Numbered from the stretch's first letter, positions 1 to 9,825 are shown. The stretch is DNA of 64,000 nt from Gemmatimonadota bacterium (GCA_009838845.1 VXRD01000170.1:90995-154994), one strand, 5' to 3'. Translations and numbers: made by a program. Notes: generated by a model not told the origin, from the letters alone.

Positions 1-1764
1 CCGGATCGCGACGGCGCCGAAGGCGTTCCCAATCCCGGCGCCAATCAATCTAACCAGCCCGTCGAACTCATCGAAGCACGTCACCCCATTGAGATATTGC
101 AGTACGGCCTGGTCATGGATTCCGGCGGACCGGGAAAATACCGGGGCGGGTTGGCGCTCATGAGAGAATACAGGATCCTTGCGGAGGAAGCCGTTTTGAG
201 CATGCGATCAGATCGACGGGCGCATCCGCCGTACGGACTACAGGGCGGCCTTTCCGGGTCTCCAACCTGCAATACTCTCTATTCCGGTCCGAACCAATCA
301 CTTCTTCCTGTGCTTCCAAGCGAAGCGATCGTGTTAAGGAAAGGAGAGATCCTGCGCCATCTTCAGGCAGGCGGCGGCGGCTGGGGCACGCCTGTGGAAC
401 GGAATCCTCAAATGGTCCTGGAAGATGTACGGAATGATAAGGTCAGCCTCGAGCAGGCCAGGGAAGTTTATGGTGTGGTAATCGACCCCCTAACACTGAG
501 TATGGATGAAGAGGCAACAGCCACGACCCGGCAGAGGATGCTGGCAGCAGGCGAACATGAAAATAGGGCATCGGCGGATCTCTCTGCAGAAGACCTTTCC
601 AGGATACCGAGTCGGGCGGCCCTGGCCGGCAGGGTCAGCTCGAAGGAAATGGCGGACCGCGTCGCCTCGTTCCATGTCGTGGGAAGCGAAGTCCTGTCGC
701 TCAAGGGTTCGCCCGCCTGGCCGCCGCCGGAACATGTCCTGGCCGCCGCCGAACAGGCCATAGGCGAGAATGCAATGGCCCCTTCCAACGGCTTCCCCGA
801 ACTTCGGAAAGCCATCGCGGCAAGATGGGAAACCGATGACGGGATCCGACCGGACTCGGATACGGAGATCCTGATCACGCACGGCGCCATGCATGCCATG
901 AGCATCGCGTTTCTGGCGCTGCTCGCGCCGGGCGACGAGGTTCTGATGTTCAGTCCGGGATTTCAATTTGGCGGACCGCTTCACCTCGCCGGCGCCGTCG
1001 CGGTCTGCGTGCCGACTCACCAGGAACAGAACTGGCGCTGGGACCTCGAGGCCATGGAAGCGGCCTGTTCGTCAAGGACCCGCATGGTGATCCTGAATTC
1101 GCCCGGAAATCCGACAGGATATGTGGCGTCAAAGAGAGATCTCGAGGCGGCCGCGGAGCTGGCCCTCAGGCACAATCTCTTGATTCTCTCTGACGAGTGC
1201 TACGACAAGATGGTCTATGACGGGCGAAAGCACTTGAGGGCGGCCTCCATTCCAGAGATCCGGGACCGGCTGCTGACATTGTGCAGTTTTACCAAGAGCT
1301 ATGCGATGCAGCCGTGGCGGTTGGGGTATATTGTCGGGCCCCCGGACCTGATATCTGCTTGCCGGAAGGTGCTTGAGTGGAATGTGCTCACCTGCAGCCA
1401 TATCGCCCAGCGGGCAGCGCAGGCGGCATTGGAGGGACCGCAGGACTGGGTGCACGAGATTGCCAGGCGGTACCAGCAGTACCGTGACCTGATGATAGAG
1501 GGCCTGGACCGGGCACCGGGGATTTCCTTTGCCGTCCCGGCAGGAGCGCCATTTCTATTTCTGAACATACGCGGACTCGGCCTTCCCAGCGCGGAATTTG
1601 CCGAAGCGCTGCTTTCAGAATACGGCGTCGCTGTCGAGCCCGGCGGACCGTACGGGTCCGGAGACCATGTAAGGCTCATGTTCGGCGGTACCGAAAAGAC
1701 CATACAGGAGGCAGCAAACCGATTCCGGAAGATAGTGGGCAACCTTGCGTTGTCCGGTCAGTAG
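1..1764 (+). CDS. HyuB C-terminal region fused to a class I/II aminotransferase (5' partial)
   Basis: The frame is open from base 1, so the true start is outside the window; 587 residues are visible. The first ~180 visible residues are the C-terminal end of a hydantoinase B / oxoprolinase beta subunit: a GGPGKYRGG segment, a GGGGWG loop near nt 370-387, and the closing pattern of a DVRNDKVS-like stretch, an arginine-alanine helix and YGVVID. In the same frame, from about nt 610, a fold-type I aminotransferase begins: NSPGNPTG at nt 1096-1119, the PLP-binding Asp in LSDECYD, and the Schiff-base Lys in SFTKSY at nt 1294-1296, then PWRLGY. There is no stop or frameshift between the halves. HyuB helps hydrolyse 5-oxoproline or hydantoin-type rings; an aminotransferase could process the amino acid released (inference). 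The fusion is unusual; an assembly join is the alternative. No N-terminal HyuB part is visible. Confidence 0.85.
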   Translation, partial: PDRDGAEGVPNPGANQSNQPVELIEARHPIEILQYGLVMDSGGPGKYRGGLALMREYRILAEEAVLSMRSDRRAHPPYGLQGGLSGSPTCNTLYSGPNQSLLPVLPSEAIVLRKGEILRHLQAGGGGWGTPVERNPQMVLEDVRNDKVSLEQAREVYGVVIDPLTLSMDEEATATTRQRMLAAGEHENRASADLSAEDLSRIPSRAALAGRVSSKEMADRVASFHVVGSEVLSLKGSPAWPPPEHVLAAAEQAIGENAMAPSNGFPELRKAIAARWETDDGIRPDSDTEILITHGAMHAMSIAFLALLAPGDEVLMFSPGFQFGGPLHLAGAVAVCVPTHQEQNWRWDLEAMEAACSSRTRMVILNSPGNPTGYVASKRDLEAAAELALRHNLLILSDECYDKMVYDGRKHLRAASIPEIRDRLLTLCSFTKSYAMQPWRLGYIVGPPDLISACRKVLEWNVLTCSHIAQRAAQAALEGPQDWVHEIARRYQQYRDLMIEGLDRAPGISFAVPAGAPFLFLNIRGLGLPSAEFAEALLSEYGVAVEPGGPYGSGDHVRLMFGGTEKTIQEAANRFRKIVGNLALSGQ

Positions 1765-1879
1765 TGCTTCTCGAAGATAGTGTCCAGCGCCATCGTTAGC
1801 ACTGTATGCAGCGAGAATCGTTCGTGCAGAATTTCTCATTGATCAGCCGACAGATTCTTTTGTTTTAGAAGGAGACGCT

Positions 1880-3301
1880 ATGACTACATCCGACCGACCC
1901 AATGTCCTCCGGGCCGGCGGTGCGCTGATTGACATAACGCCGAACGCAGGCACACACTTGGGCGGCACGTGGGGCGTGTTACGCGATGCGCGCACGGTGG
2001 CGGAACCGCTATACACCCGGGCTCTCGTGCTGGAATCCCGCACACGGAAACTCTGTATCGTCCAACCAGACCTGGAAATCGCCACGCTTCCGTGGACGCA
2101 GAAGATTCGCCAGAGCATTGAGCGCCGCTGTGGAATCGCGCCCGACGACATCATGGTACATCTTCCGCAATCCCATTCCACGCCGCCCCTCGGCAACTTT
2201 GTCATCGACGAGGCGCTGCCCAACATTCCGCCTGAACTAGAGTACCTCCGCGGCTCCCAATCTGAGTACTGCGAGTACGCCGTCGGCAAAATCCTTTCGT
2301 GCGTTGAAGCCGCGGACAAAGCCTTGCATCCGGTCCAACTCGGCGCGGGCCGGGCGGTCCGTGATGATCTGGCCTTTAATCGGAGGGGAGTAACTCGCGA
2401 CGGGGGCATAGTGATGCCGGGACAGTTCTCCAGGGCGTCCAGGCCGCTGGGCCCCACGGACATCGCCTTCCTCGAAGGTCCGACGGACCCCGAGGTGGGG
2501 ATGGTGTGTCTGCGCAATGAGAAAATGAAGATGAGCGCTATGCTCCTTCACTTCACGTGCCATCCGGTCAATGTGTTCGCCACGCAGCACTACACCGTCT
2601 CGCCGGACTGGCCGGGCGTTTGGTGCGCCGGGATGCAGGAGGAATGCGGTGAAACGTGCGTTCCCCTGGTGCTCAACGGTTGCTGCGGCAACATAAACCC
2701 GTGGCCCGCATTCCACGCCGATTTCGTCCCGGACCACCGGCGCATGGGGCGCGCGCTGGCCGAGACCTCACGGCACATCCTCAGTGCACTCACCTTCGAA
2801 GAAGAGGCCACGCTGGACGCACGAGTGAAGCTCGTCCCGCTCCCCTTGAAGAAGGCCGATTCCGCCGACCGCGCAGCCGCCGAGAAGCTCCTTGCCGAGC
2901 ACCCCGAGCCACGCTGGGATGAAGATAGTACGCCTCGCCGCGTGAACGCCGATTGGATGGATGCGGCCATGCTGATGAGCGTGGAGCTTGAGCGCGAGCG
3001 CTCCCCAGAGCTCGCCTATGAGATTCAAGTCATGCGCATCGGCGACATCGCCCTCGTCGGACTCCCCGGCGAGCCCTTCGTCGAAGGCCAACTGGAGATC
3101 AAAGTCCGGTCGCCCTTCCCCTATACTTTCGTCGCCCACAACACAACCGACTTCGCCGGCTACATCGCCCCGCGCCACAGTTACCCGCGGGGCGGGCATG
3201 AGATTCGTAACAAGCCGGCGAAGTGGGCAAAGGTGGAGCCGGGGTGTCTGGAGAAGATCGTGGAGGAGGCGGTGAGGTTGCTGGACGAGATTGGGACCTA
3301 A
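1880..3301 (+). CDS. Neutral/alkaline ceramidase-like hydrolase (N-terminal domain only), copy 1
   Basis: The 473-residue protein resembles the N-terminal catalytic domain of neutral/alkaline non-lysosomal ceramidases, which cleave the amide of N-acyl lipids. The start is ATG with AAGGAGA at a good distance. Matching positions: a QSHS motif (His99) where ceramidases have THTHSGP, HFTCHP (His228), PGEPF (Glu398) and GYIAPRHSY (Tyr428), the His/His/Glu/Tyr set expected to hold zinc. The catalytic hexapeptide GDVSPN of true neutral ceramidases reads GNINPW here (residues 270-275), so the reported nucleophilic Ser is Asn273. The first His of the HxH motif is Gln97. There is no signal peptide, so it is probably cytoplasmic, and the C-terminal immunoglobulin-like domain is missing. 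Substrate is unknown; amide bond hydrolysis is inferred from the fold. Confidence 0.8.
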   Translation: MTTSDRPNVLRAGGALIDITPNAGTHLGGTWGVLRDARTVAEPLYTRALVLESRTRKLCIVQPDLEIATLPWTQKIRQSIERRCGIAPDDIMVHLPQSHSTPPLGNFVIDEALPNIPPELEYLRGSQSEYCEYAVGKILSCVEAADKALHPVQLGAGRAVRDDLAFNRRGVTRDGGIVMPGQFSRASRPLGPTDIAFLEGPTDPEVGMVCLRNEKMKMSAMLLHFTCHPVNVFATQHYTVSPDWPGVWCAGMQEECGETCVPLVLNGCCGNINPWPAFHADFVPDHRRMGRALAETSRHILSALTFEEEATLDARVKLVPLPLKKADSADRAAAEKLLAEHPEPRWDEDSTPRRVNADWMDAAMLMSVELERERSPELAYEIQVMRIGDIALVGLPGEPFVEGQLEIKVRSPFPYTFVAHNTTDFAGYIAPRHSYPRGGHEIRNKPAKWAKVEPGCLEKIVEEAVRLLDEIGT

Positions 3302-3383
3302 AGGATTGTGCGGGTTTATGATTGCGGGGGCATGCCGGACCCCGATTGGGTCTTTACACGACGGTCCCGAGGAGGATTTGCCA

Positions 3384-4925
3384 TTGAATGTCGCTCATCT
3401 GGTAGCTAGAGCGGGGACCACTTTCAGCGAAAAGCCCGCGATCGCAATTGGTAAGAATGCGTACTGCTCCTACGGAGACCTCTACAGTCGCGTATCGACC
3501 ATGGCAGGTCGATTCCTCGATCAACTCCATCTCAAACCCGGGGACCGCATCGCACTCGCCATGCAGAACTGTGCGGAATTCCTCGAAGTGATGTACGCTG
3601 CCTGGCATGCCGGGCTGTGTACAGTCCCGATCAACGCCAGGCTGCATGCGCGTGAGTTTCAGTATATCCTCGAGAACTCAGGCGCCCGCTGCTGTTTTGT
3701 CACCGCTGACTTGCTTGAGACGATTGATTCGCTTCGCGATCTGATACCTTCGCTCGAGTATGTGGGCTGTGTATCCTCATCCGATTACAAATCCCTGCGA
3801 CAGGGCAAATCGGTTCGGATGGCAGAACGTTCGTCCGACGATCCCGCCTGGATATTCTACACGAGTGGTACGACGGGTCGCCCCAAGGGAGCTGTGTTGA
3901 GTCATCGCAACTTGATGGCGTTGACACTGAATTACTTTGTCGATGTCGATGCGGTCTCATCAGAAGATTGCATCCTGCATGCAGCTCCCCTCTCCCACGG
4001 CTCGGGTCTGTACAACCTCTCCCACGTCGCTGTTGCGGCAAAACAGGTCATCCCGGCGAGTGGCCGGTTCAATCCTGATGAAGTTTTCGACCTGATTGTC
4101 TCCCACGAAGGGATGACGATTTTCGCAGCGCCGACAATGGTGAAACGACTGGTCGATCATCCCACCAGCCGTAGCGCCAATACGTCAAACTTAAAAACGA
4201 TCGTGTACGGCGGTGCGCCGATGTATGTAGCCGATCTGAAGCAGGCCATAAATCTATTTGGCAACAAGCTGGTTCAGATCTACGGTTTAGGCGAAAGCCC
4301 GATGACGATTACGGCGTTGTCGAAAGGGCTGCATGCCGAGAAAGATCATGCTCGGTTTGAAGAACGGCTTCAATCGGTGGGGGTCCCTCAGTCGGTGGTC
4401 GAAGTCAGGGTGGTCGATTCGAATGACCGGGTGCTCCCTCCTGGCGAAATAGGCGAAGTGATTGTCAGGGGTGATGTTGTCATGTGTGGATACTGGGAAA
4501 ATCCGGAAGCAACCGAAACGACCATGCGAAACGGCTGGCTGCATACGGGCGACATGGGTACGTTCGACGAGGACGGGTTTTTGACGTTGAAGGATCGCTC
4601 AAAGGATCTCATTATCAGTGGAGGCTCCAACATCTATCCCCGGGAGGTGGAGGAGGTCCTGCTGATGCATGGAGCCGTCCAGGAGGTATCGGTGATCGGC
4701 CGGCCACATCCAGAATGGGGGGAGGAGGTTGTTGCTTTTGTTGTGGCGGGGGATGGCCGTGAAAAGATGGAGGACGAGCTGGATGTGCTCTGTCTCGATC
4801 ATATCGCTCGCTTCAAGCGCCCCAGGGCCTATTTCTTTGTGGATAGTTTGCCCAAAAACAACTACGGAAAGATCCTGAAAACTGAGTTGCGACAGTGGCT
4901 GGATAAAGAAGACCTTGCAGGGTAA
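3384..4925 (+). CDS. AMP-dependent acyl-CoA synthetase/ligase family protein
   Basis: An ANL-superfamily enzyme that activates a carboxylic acid with ATP and passes it to CoA. The AMP-binding core is clear: YTSGTTGRPKG phosphate loop followed by LSHRNL, the adenine-binding region QIYGLGE, the GWLHTGD motif, the hinge KDRSKDLIISGG, and the C-terminal catalytic Lys in KNNYGKILK. The frame is open upstream to TTG 3291 and ATG 3318, but TTG 3384 has a strong GAGGAGGA site 7 nt before it, and the resulting start, NVAHLVARA, matches the usual beginning of the family; this gives 513 residues. The longer starts would overlap the preceding gene or lie in a poorly conserved leader. It probably belongs to the same + strand transcript as the ceramidase-like gene and may activate an acid that gene releases (inference). 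The acid cannot be named. Confidence 0.85.
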   Translation: MNVAHLVARAGTTFSEKPAIAIGKNAYCSYGDLYSRVSTMAGRFLDQLHLKPGDRIALAMQNCAEFLEVMYAAWHAGLCTVPINARLHAREFQYILENSGARCCFVTADLLETIDSLRDLIPSLEYVGCVSSSDYKSLRQGKSVRMAERSSDDPAWIFYTSGTTGRPKGAVLSHRNLMALTLNYFVDVDAVSSEDCILHAAPLSHGSGLYNLSHVAVAAKQVIPASGRFNPDEVFDLIVSHEGMTIFAAPTMVKRLVDHPTSRSANTSNLKTIVYGGAPMYVADLKQAINLFGNKLVQIYGLGESPMTITALSKGLHAEKDHARFEERLQSVGVPQSVVEVRVVDSNDRVLPPGEIGEVIVRGDVVMCGYWENPEATETTMRNGWLHTGDMGTFDEDGFLTLKDRSKDLIISGGSNIYPREVEEVLLMHGAVQEVSVIGRPHPEWGEEVVAFVVAGDGREKMEDELDVLCLDHIARFKRPRAYFFVDSLPKNNYGKILKTELRQWLDKEDLAG

Positions 4926-5080
4926 TGAGGTGAAAAATTCCAGAATTCGAGCCTTCTCTGGGTGTCACGATGCCCTGCAGAGAACCATGAAACCTGGTGA
5001 GAGACGGAGAAAGCAGCGAAGTTGCAGGGAGGAAAGACCATAGCTGCTGACGCCCATGGCCATCAGGTGGTGATAGGAAC

Positions 5081-6160
5081 ATGATGTGCGAGAACATTGC
5101 TGACGGCGGTGCAGCTCAGGTCGTCGATCTCAGATCGGACTTTGTTGCCCGACCAACTCCGGCCATGGTTGAAGCCATGCTGCGTGCTGCGAGGCAACCC
5201 TGCGGCTTCGGGCTGCGCGAAGACACGATCGTTGCCGACCTTGAAAATCGCGCGGCGGAGGTCATTGGAAAGGACGACGCTCTTTTTGTGCCGACTTGCA
5301 CGATGGCCAACCAAATTGCGCTACATATTCATTGCAGGCCCGGTGAGTTGTTCGTAACGGAAGCCTACGCCCACGTGGTGACGTCGGAGTCTGCCGCCAC
5401 CGCCGCGCTGTCCGGTGCCATGCCGAAGATGCTCCCGGCCCAGGCCGGTGCGCTTGACCTCGACGCTTTGCGTGATTCCCTCCGACACAGCGATGCACAG
5501 CACCCGCGCCCCGCCGCAGTCGCCCAGGAAAACACGCACGTGCGTTCTGGAGGTCGTGTCGTGCCCACGGCACACATGACAGCTATTTACGACATCGCCA
5601 GCAGTCAGGAGGTACCGGTGCACCTTGACGGCGCGCGGATCTTCAATGCAGCCGTCGCCTCAGGAATCCCGGCGCGTGACATCGCCATGACATGCGATAC
5701 CGTTTCCTTCAATCTCAACAAAGGACTTGGTGCGCCACTCGGCGCGATCCTTGCCGGACCCGATGGGTTCATCGCCGAGGCAGTGCGCATCAGACAAATG
5801 TTCGGCGGCGGTTGGCGACCGGCCGGCATTGTTGCCGCGGCAGGTATCGTTGCGCTCGAGACGATGATCGAACGACTGCACATAGATCACACCACTGCGC
5901 GACAACTGGCAAATGGTCTGTCTTCCCAGCCAACTCTTAGTATTGACAAGTCCCAGGTGGAGTCTAACATCGTGCTCGCACGTCCAGACACAATGCGCCC
6001 CGAAACCCTTGCCGCCGCGCTTGAACGTGAGGGCGTGCTGGTTTTACCGTTCGGCGATGACGTGCGTCTTGTGACCCATCACGAAATCACTGAGAACGCC
6101 GTTGAGATCACACTGAAGGCGTTTCACTCAGTTCTCAGTGGAGCATCCCATGGCCCATAG
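5081..6160 (+). CDS. Threonine-aldolase / beta-eliminating lyase family PLP enzyme
   Basis: A fold-type I PLP enzyme of 359 residues resembling low-specificity L-threonine aldolase, which splits beta-hydroxy amino acids into glycine and an aldehyde. Visible features: the N-terminal DLRSDFVARPTPAM strand, the glycine-rich GFGLREDTI, a GGRVVPT segment, HLDGARIFNA (residues 181-190) with the pyridine-nitrogen Asp, and the Schiff-base Lys214 in SFNLNKGLGAP. The start is ATG with AGGTGG about 10 nt upstream; a second ATG follows at once. The stop overlaps the next gene's start region, so it is translationally linked to HyuA. In context it may process an amino acid freed by the hydantoinase-type enzymes (inference). 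Tryptophanase-like lyases share this fold, so the exact reaction is open. The 155 bp before it contain no other gene that I can see. Confidence 0.8.
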   Translation: MMCENIADGGAAQVVDLRSDFVARPTPAMVEAMLRAARQPCGFGLREDTIVADLENRAAEVIGKDDALFVPTCTMANQIALHIHCRPGELFVTEAYAHVVTSESAATAALSGAMPKMLPAQAGALDLDALRDSLRHSDAQHPRPAAVAQENTHVRSGGRVVPTAHMTAIYDIASSQEVPVHLDGARIFNAAVASGIPARDIAMTCDTVSFNLNKGLGAPLGAILAGPDGFIAEAVRIRQMFGGGWRPAGIVAAAGIVALETMIERLHIDHTTARQLANGLSSQPTLSIDKSQVESNIVLARPDTMRPETLAAALEREGVLVLPFGDDVRLVTHHEITENAVEITLKAFHSVLSGASHGP

Positions 6161-8234
6161 GCTTGGCGTCGATATCGGCGGCACCTTTACTGACTTCGCA
6201 CTGGTCGATAACGACTCCGGCGAACTCTCAACACACAAGCAATTGACCACACCGTCCGATCCATCGCTCAGCGTTCTGACCGGAATTGCAGCACTACTCA
6301 GCCGAACCGGCGTCGATATCTCCGACGTCACCGTCCTGTCACACGGCACGACGCTCGTCACGAATGCCGTCATCGAACGCCGCGGCGCGACGACCGGCAT
6401 GTTGGTCACCAGGGGCTTCCGCGATGTCCTGGATATCGCCATGGAGCGTCGCTACGATTTGTTCGACCTGCGACTGGGTTTTGCAGAGCCAGTCGTCCCG
6501 CGGGATCTGCGCGCCGAGCTTTCGGAACGCATCCTATTTGATGGGCAGGTTGAGACACCCTTGAATGAAAAAGAGGTTCAAGCGGCCGTCGCACACCTGG
6601 TTTCTGCGCATGGGATAGAGGCTCTGGCCATCTGTTTCTTGCATGCCTATGCCAATCCGGATCACGAAAACCAGGCCCGAGACACTGTCGCGAAGGCATT
6701 TCCCGACCTGCATGTTAGCACCTCGTCCGACGTACTGCCCTTCATGCGGGAATATGAACGCTGGTCGACAACCACGATCAACGCGTATGTGCGCCCGCTG
6801 ACCGATCGCTATCTCGAACGCCTGGAGACCGGACTGTCCACCATGGGATTTGATGGTCGTTTTCTGGTGATGACATCGTCTGGCGGCATGGTCACGCCTG
6901 AAATCGCGCGGCGCTATCCGGTGCGGCTTATCGAGTCGGGGCCGGCCGCCGGCGCCCTCATGGCGGCCAATTTGGGACAGCGAATTGGCGAACCCAATCT
7001 ACTGGCATTTGACATGGGCGGGACGACGGCAAAGGGCGCCCTAATCCGCAATGGCCGCCCCCTGCGCCGCTACGAGTTCGAGGTGGCGCGAGAGCATGAC
7101 TTCAAGCAAGGCAGCGGTCTCCCACTCCGTATCCCAGTGATCGACATGATTGAGATTGGTGCCGGTGGCGGGTCGATCGCCAATGTCGACGAACGCAATC
7201 TTTTGGCCGTTGGACCCAAGAGCGCCGGCGCGGAGCCCGGTCCAGCCTGTTATAGCCAGGGCGGCGACAACGCAACGTTGACGGATGCCAACCTGACCCT
7301 CGGCTATCTGGTTCCAGAGGCATTTCTTGGTGGGAATATGATCCTGGACAGCGAAGCCGCACATCATGCAATTGACCGGAATGTCACCGAACCACTTCGG
7401 GTCGACACGATCCGAGCTGCCTGGGGTGTTCATGAGGTCATCAACGAGGACGTCGCGCGGGCATTCCGCACCCATGCTGCGGAAATCGGCTTCGACTACC
7501 GCCGCTGCACAATGATCGCGTTTGGCGGATCCGGCCCGGCACACGCCATTCGTATTGCTCGAAAGCTGCGAATCCCAAAGGTGGTTTTCCCCGTCGGTGC
7601 TGGCGTGATGTCGGCGATTGGACTCTTGATGACTCCGATTTCCTATGCAACCTTGCGCTCTGGGCGGGTCAATCTCGAAGAATTGGATGCAGATGGCCTC
7701 GACGCCGGATTCAATCTGGTTGAACGCCAGGCACGTTGCCTCCTTGCAGAGGCCGGCATTGACGACGCGCAGATTCAAATTGACAGGCGGCTTGACATGC
7801 GGTATTGCGGCCAGGGCCACGAGGTTGAAGTGCCGCTTCCGCCGGGCATTGACCGCAATGGCATCGCCGATCTCTTTCGCGAAACCTATGTCAAGATTTT
7901 TGCCGCCACGCCAATCGATACCGGAATTGAGATCGTCAATTGGAAAGTGGAGGCGAGCGGACCTGAGCCGGAATTCGCAGATCGCTATCGCCCATTCAGC
8001 GGCGCTCTGACCTCACAAGAACAGGTTGGTGAGGCCGGTATCTTCTGCGACGACGCAACGGGACTTGCCAATTGTCCTGTCTACGATCGTTACGCCCTGG
8101 ACCAGGGGCAGCGCATAACGGGTCCTGCCCTCGTCCAGGAGAATGAGGCAACAACCGTCCTGAGCGTTGGCGACACGATCGAAGTTGATGACATGGGCAA
8201 CTTGATTGCGACATTGGCCGGAGAGACGTCATGA
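6150..8234 (+). CDS. hyuA: Hydantoinase/oxoprolinase subunit A
   Basis: The 694-residue alpha subunit of an ATP-dependent hydantoinase / 5-oxoprolinase / acetone-carboxylase-type enzyme. It starts with the phosphate-1 motif DIGGTFTDFALV, carries SHGTTLVTNAVIERRG, the second actin-like phosphate motif FDMGGTTAKGAL, GAGGGSIANVDE, and GGSGPAHA, and ends in the usual C-terminal EENEATTV strand. Start choice: GTG 6138 is possible, but ATG 6150 gives the family's standard opening (MAHRLGVDIGG), with GTGGAG before it. It overlaps the end of the PLP-lyase gene by 11 nt and its own stop overlaps the hyuB start. The enzyme binds ATP and phosphorylates the ring amide; HyuB completes the active complex (family knowledge). 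The exact ring substrate cannot be told from sequence. Confidence 0.92.
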   Translation: MAHRLGVDIGGTFTDFALVDNDSGELSTHKQLTTPSDPSLSVLTGIAALLSRTGVDISDVTVLSHGTTLVTNAVIERRGATTGMLVTRGFRDVLDIAMERRYDLFDLRLGFAEPVVPRDLRAELSERILFDGQVETPLNEKEVQAAVAHLVSAHGIEALAICFLHAYANPDHENQARDTVAKAFPDLHVSTSSDVLPFMREYERWSTTTINAYVRPLTDRYLERLETGLSTMGFDGRFLVMTSSGGMVTPEIARRYPVRLIESGPAAGALMAANLGQRIGEPNLLAFDMGGTTAKGALIRNGRPLRRYEFEVAREHDFKQGSGLPLRIPVIDMIEIGAGGGSIANVDERNLLAVGPKSAGAEPGPACYSQGGDNATLTDANLTLGYLVPEAFLGGNMILDSEAAHHAIDRNVTEPLRVDTIRAAWGVHEVINEDVARAFRTHAAEIGFDYRRCTMIAFGGSGPAHAIRIARKLRIPKVVFPVGAGVMSAIGLLMTPISYATLRSGRVNLEELDADGLDAGFNLVERQARCLLAEAGIDDAQIQIDRRLDMRYCGQGHEVEVPLPPGIDRNGIADLFRETYVKIFAATPIDTGIEIVNWKVEASGPEPEFADRYRPFSGALTSQEQVGEAGIFCDDATGLANCPVYDRYALDQGQRITGPALVQENEATTVLSVGDTIEVDDMGNLIATLAGETS

Positions 8235-9787
8235 CCCAGTACGATCCCGTCAGTCTCAAGATCTTATGGGACCGCCTGGTCTCGATTGCCGACGAACTCG
8301 TCCTGTCGCTCGTCCGCACATCGTTCTCCATGAATGTTCGAGAGGGCTACGACCTGTCATGTATGATCTTTGACGCCAGGGCACACCTCGTGGCGCAGGG
8401 CAGCTACTCGGTGCCGTCCTTCACCGGAACGGCACCACAGACCATCGCTCACATGCTGCGTGCGTTTCCGGCCAACACGTTGAAACCCGGCGATGTCATC
8501 GCCACCAACGATCCATGGATGGGCACCGGTCACTTATTCGACATCAATGTCATGCGTCCGGTATTTCTTGGCGATCGCCTGACAGGGTTCACCATGAGTG
8601 TCACGCATCTGCCGGATATCGGCGGCAAAGGCATGGCGTCTGACTGCACGGAGGTGTACCACGAGGGCCTGCGCCTTCCCGTGTGCAAGCTAAGCGACGG
8701 TGGTCAGCTAAATGAACTCCTCCTCGATATCGTTCGCACCAACGTCCGCGTTCCGGAACAGACGGTTGGCGATTTGATGGCGAACGTCGCTTGTAACGAA
8801 GTCGGCGGGCGGGCCTTGCTGGAGTTCATGGACGAGTACGGTCTCGATGAGATCGAAACACTCTCCGACGCCATCAACGATCACGCCGAGGCCGCAATGT
8901 GCGAACACATCGCCGAGATCCCTGACGGCTCTTATGCCAATGCCATTGTAATTGAGGGGCCGGGCCGGCCAATTCAACTGGCCGCCAACGTCAGAGTAAA
9001 CGGCAGTCATGTCGCCATAGATTTCACCGGCACTGAAGGCCCTGTGCGGGCCTCAATTAACGTGCCGTTCTGTTACACTCGCGCCCAGGCCAACTACGTG
9101 ATCAAGTGTCTGACGATCCCCAATCTGCCGAACAATGCCGGCGCGGCACGACCGATCGATATCTCGGCACCCGATCATTGCATCCTCAATGCGCAACCGC
9201 CGTGGCCGACCGGTGGGCGACATTCGGTGGGTCACTTCGTTGTCCCGCTCTTGATGGGTGCCATGGCGCCGGCCCTGCCGGACCGTGTCCAGGCCGACGC
9301 CGCCATGATGAATGTCTTCAGCGTCCAGGGACGTCACCGTGACGGCGAGGAAATCTCCTCACTCTTCTTTCTCGCCGGCGGGCTCGGTGCCATGCTGGGG
9401 CAGGATGGCCGCGCCGTCACACCGGCGCCGTCCAACATGACTGTGATCCCCACGGAGGTCTGGGAAAACCGCACGTCCATCACCATCGAAAAGCGTGAGA
9501 TCCTACCCGACACAGGCGGCGACGGGAAGTGGCGCGGCGGCGACGGCCAGGAAGTGGTCTTTCGTAATGACACAGGTCATCTCCTCGAGATCGCCCTAAT
9601 GGGTCAGCGAACCGAATTTGCAGCCAAGGGGCTACAAGGCGGCGACGACGGGGCACTTCGCCGGTACGAAGTCAATGGTCAACTGGTCGACCCCAAATCG
9701 CGTGTCGAGCTGTCACCCGGTGATCGGATTTCGATGCGCGAGGCCGGCGGCGGCGGCTTTGGCTCAGCCGCCGAACGCAGGGGTTGA
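8231..9787 (+). CDS. hyuB: Hydantoinase/oxoprolinase subunit B
   Basis: The 518-residue beta subunit partner of the gene before it, joined to it by an ATGA stop-start overlap. The family signature is present from the first residues: DPVSLKILWDRLVSIADE, then the RTSFSMNVREGYDLSC segment, TNDPWMGTGHLFDINV with the metal-site Asp and His residues, and the C-terminal glycine-rich AGGGGFGS loop. The length is typical of the shorter HyuB class. It ends this + strand cluster; the next gene converges on it 78 bp away. Compared with the second HyuB in the window (15251-16981) it is shorter and clearly diverged, so the two HyuAB pairs probably act on different substrates (inference). Confidence 0.92.
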   Translation: MTQYDPVSLKILWDRLVSIADELVLSLVRTSFSMNVREGYDLSCMIFDARAHLVAQGSYSVPSFTGTAPQTIAHMLRAFPANTLKPGDVIATNDPWMGTGHLFDINVMRPVFLGDRLTGFTMSVTHLPDIGGKGMASDCTEVYHEGLRLPVCKLSDGGQLNELLLDIVRTNVRVPEQTVGDLMANVACNEVGGRALLEFMDEYGLDEIETLSDAINDHAEAAMCEHIAEIPDGSYANAIVIEGPGRPIQLAANVRVNGSHVAIDFTGTEGPVRASINVPFCYTRAQANYVIKCLTIPNLPNNAGAARPIDISAPDHCILNAQPPWPTGGRHSVGHFVVPLLMGAMAPALPDRVQADAAMMNVFSVQGRHRDGEEISSLFFLAGGLGAMLGQDGRAVTPAPSNMTVIPTEVWENRTSITIEKREILPDTGGDGKWRGGDGQEVVFRNDTGHLLEIALMGQRTEFAAKGLQGGDDGALRRYEVNGQLVDPKSRVELSPGDRISMREAGGGGFGSAAERRG

Positions 9788-9800
9788 CCTCTAAGGCGAA

Positions 9801-9825
9801 GAGTCAACAGCCCGGAAGTTGATTC
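9801..9825. terminator. Weak hairpin between convergent clusters
   Basis: GAGTCAAC and GTTGATTC can pair as an 8-bp stem (one G-U) around a 9-nt loop. It lies 14 nt after the hyuB stop and 40 nt after the stop of the opposite-strand operon. No T run follows on either strand, so a terminator role is only suggested by position. Confidence 0.25.
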
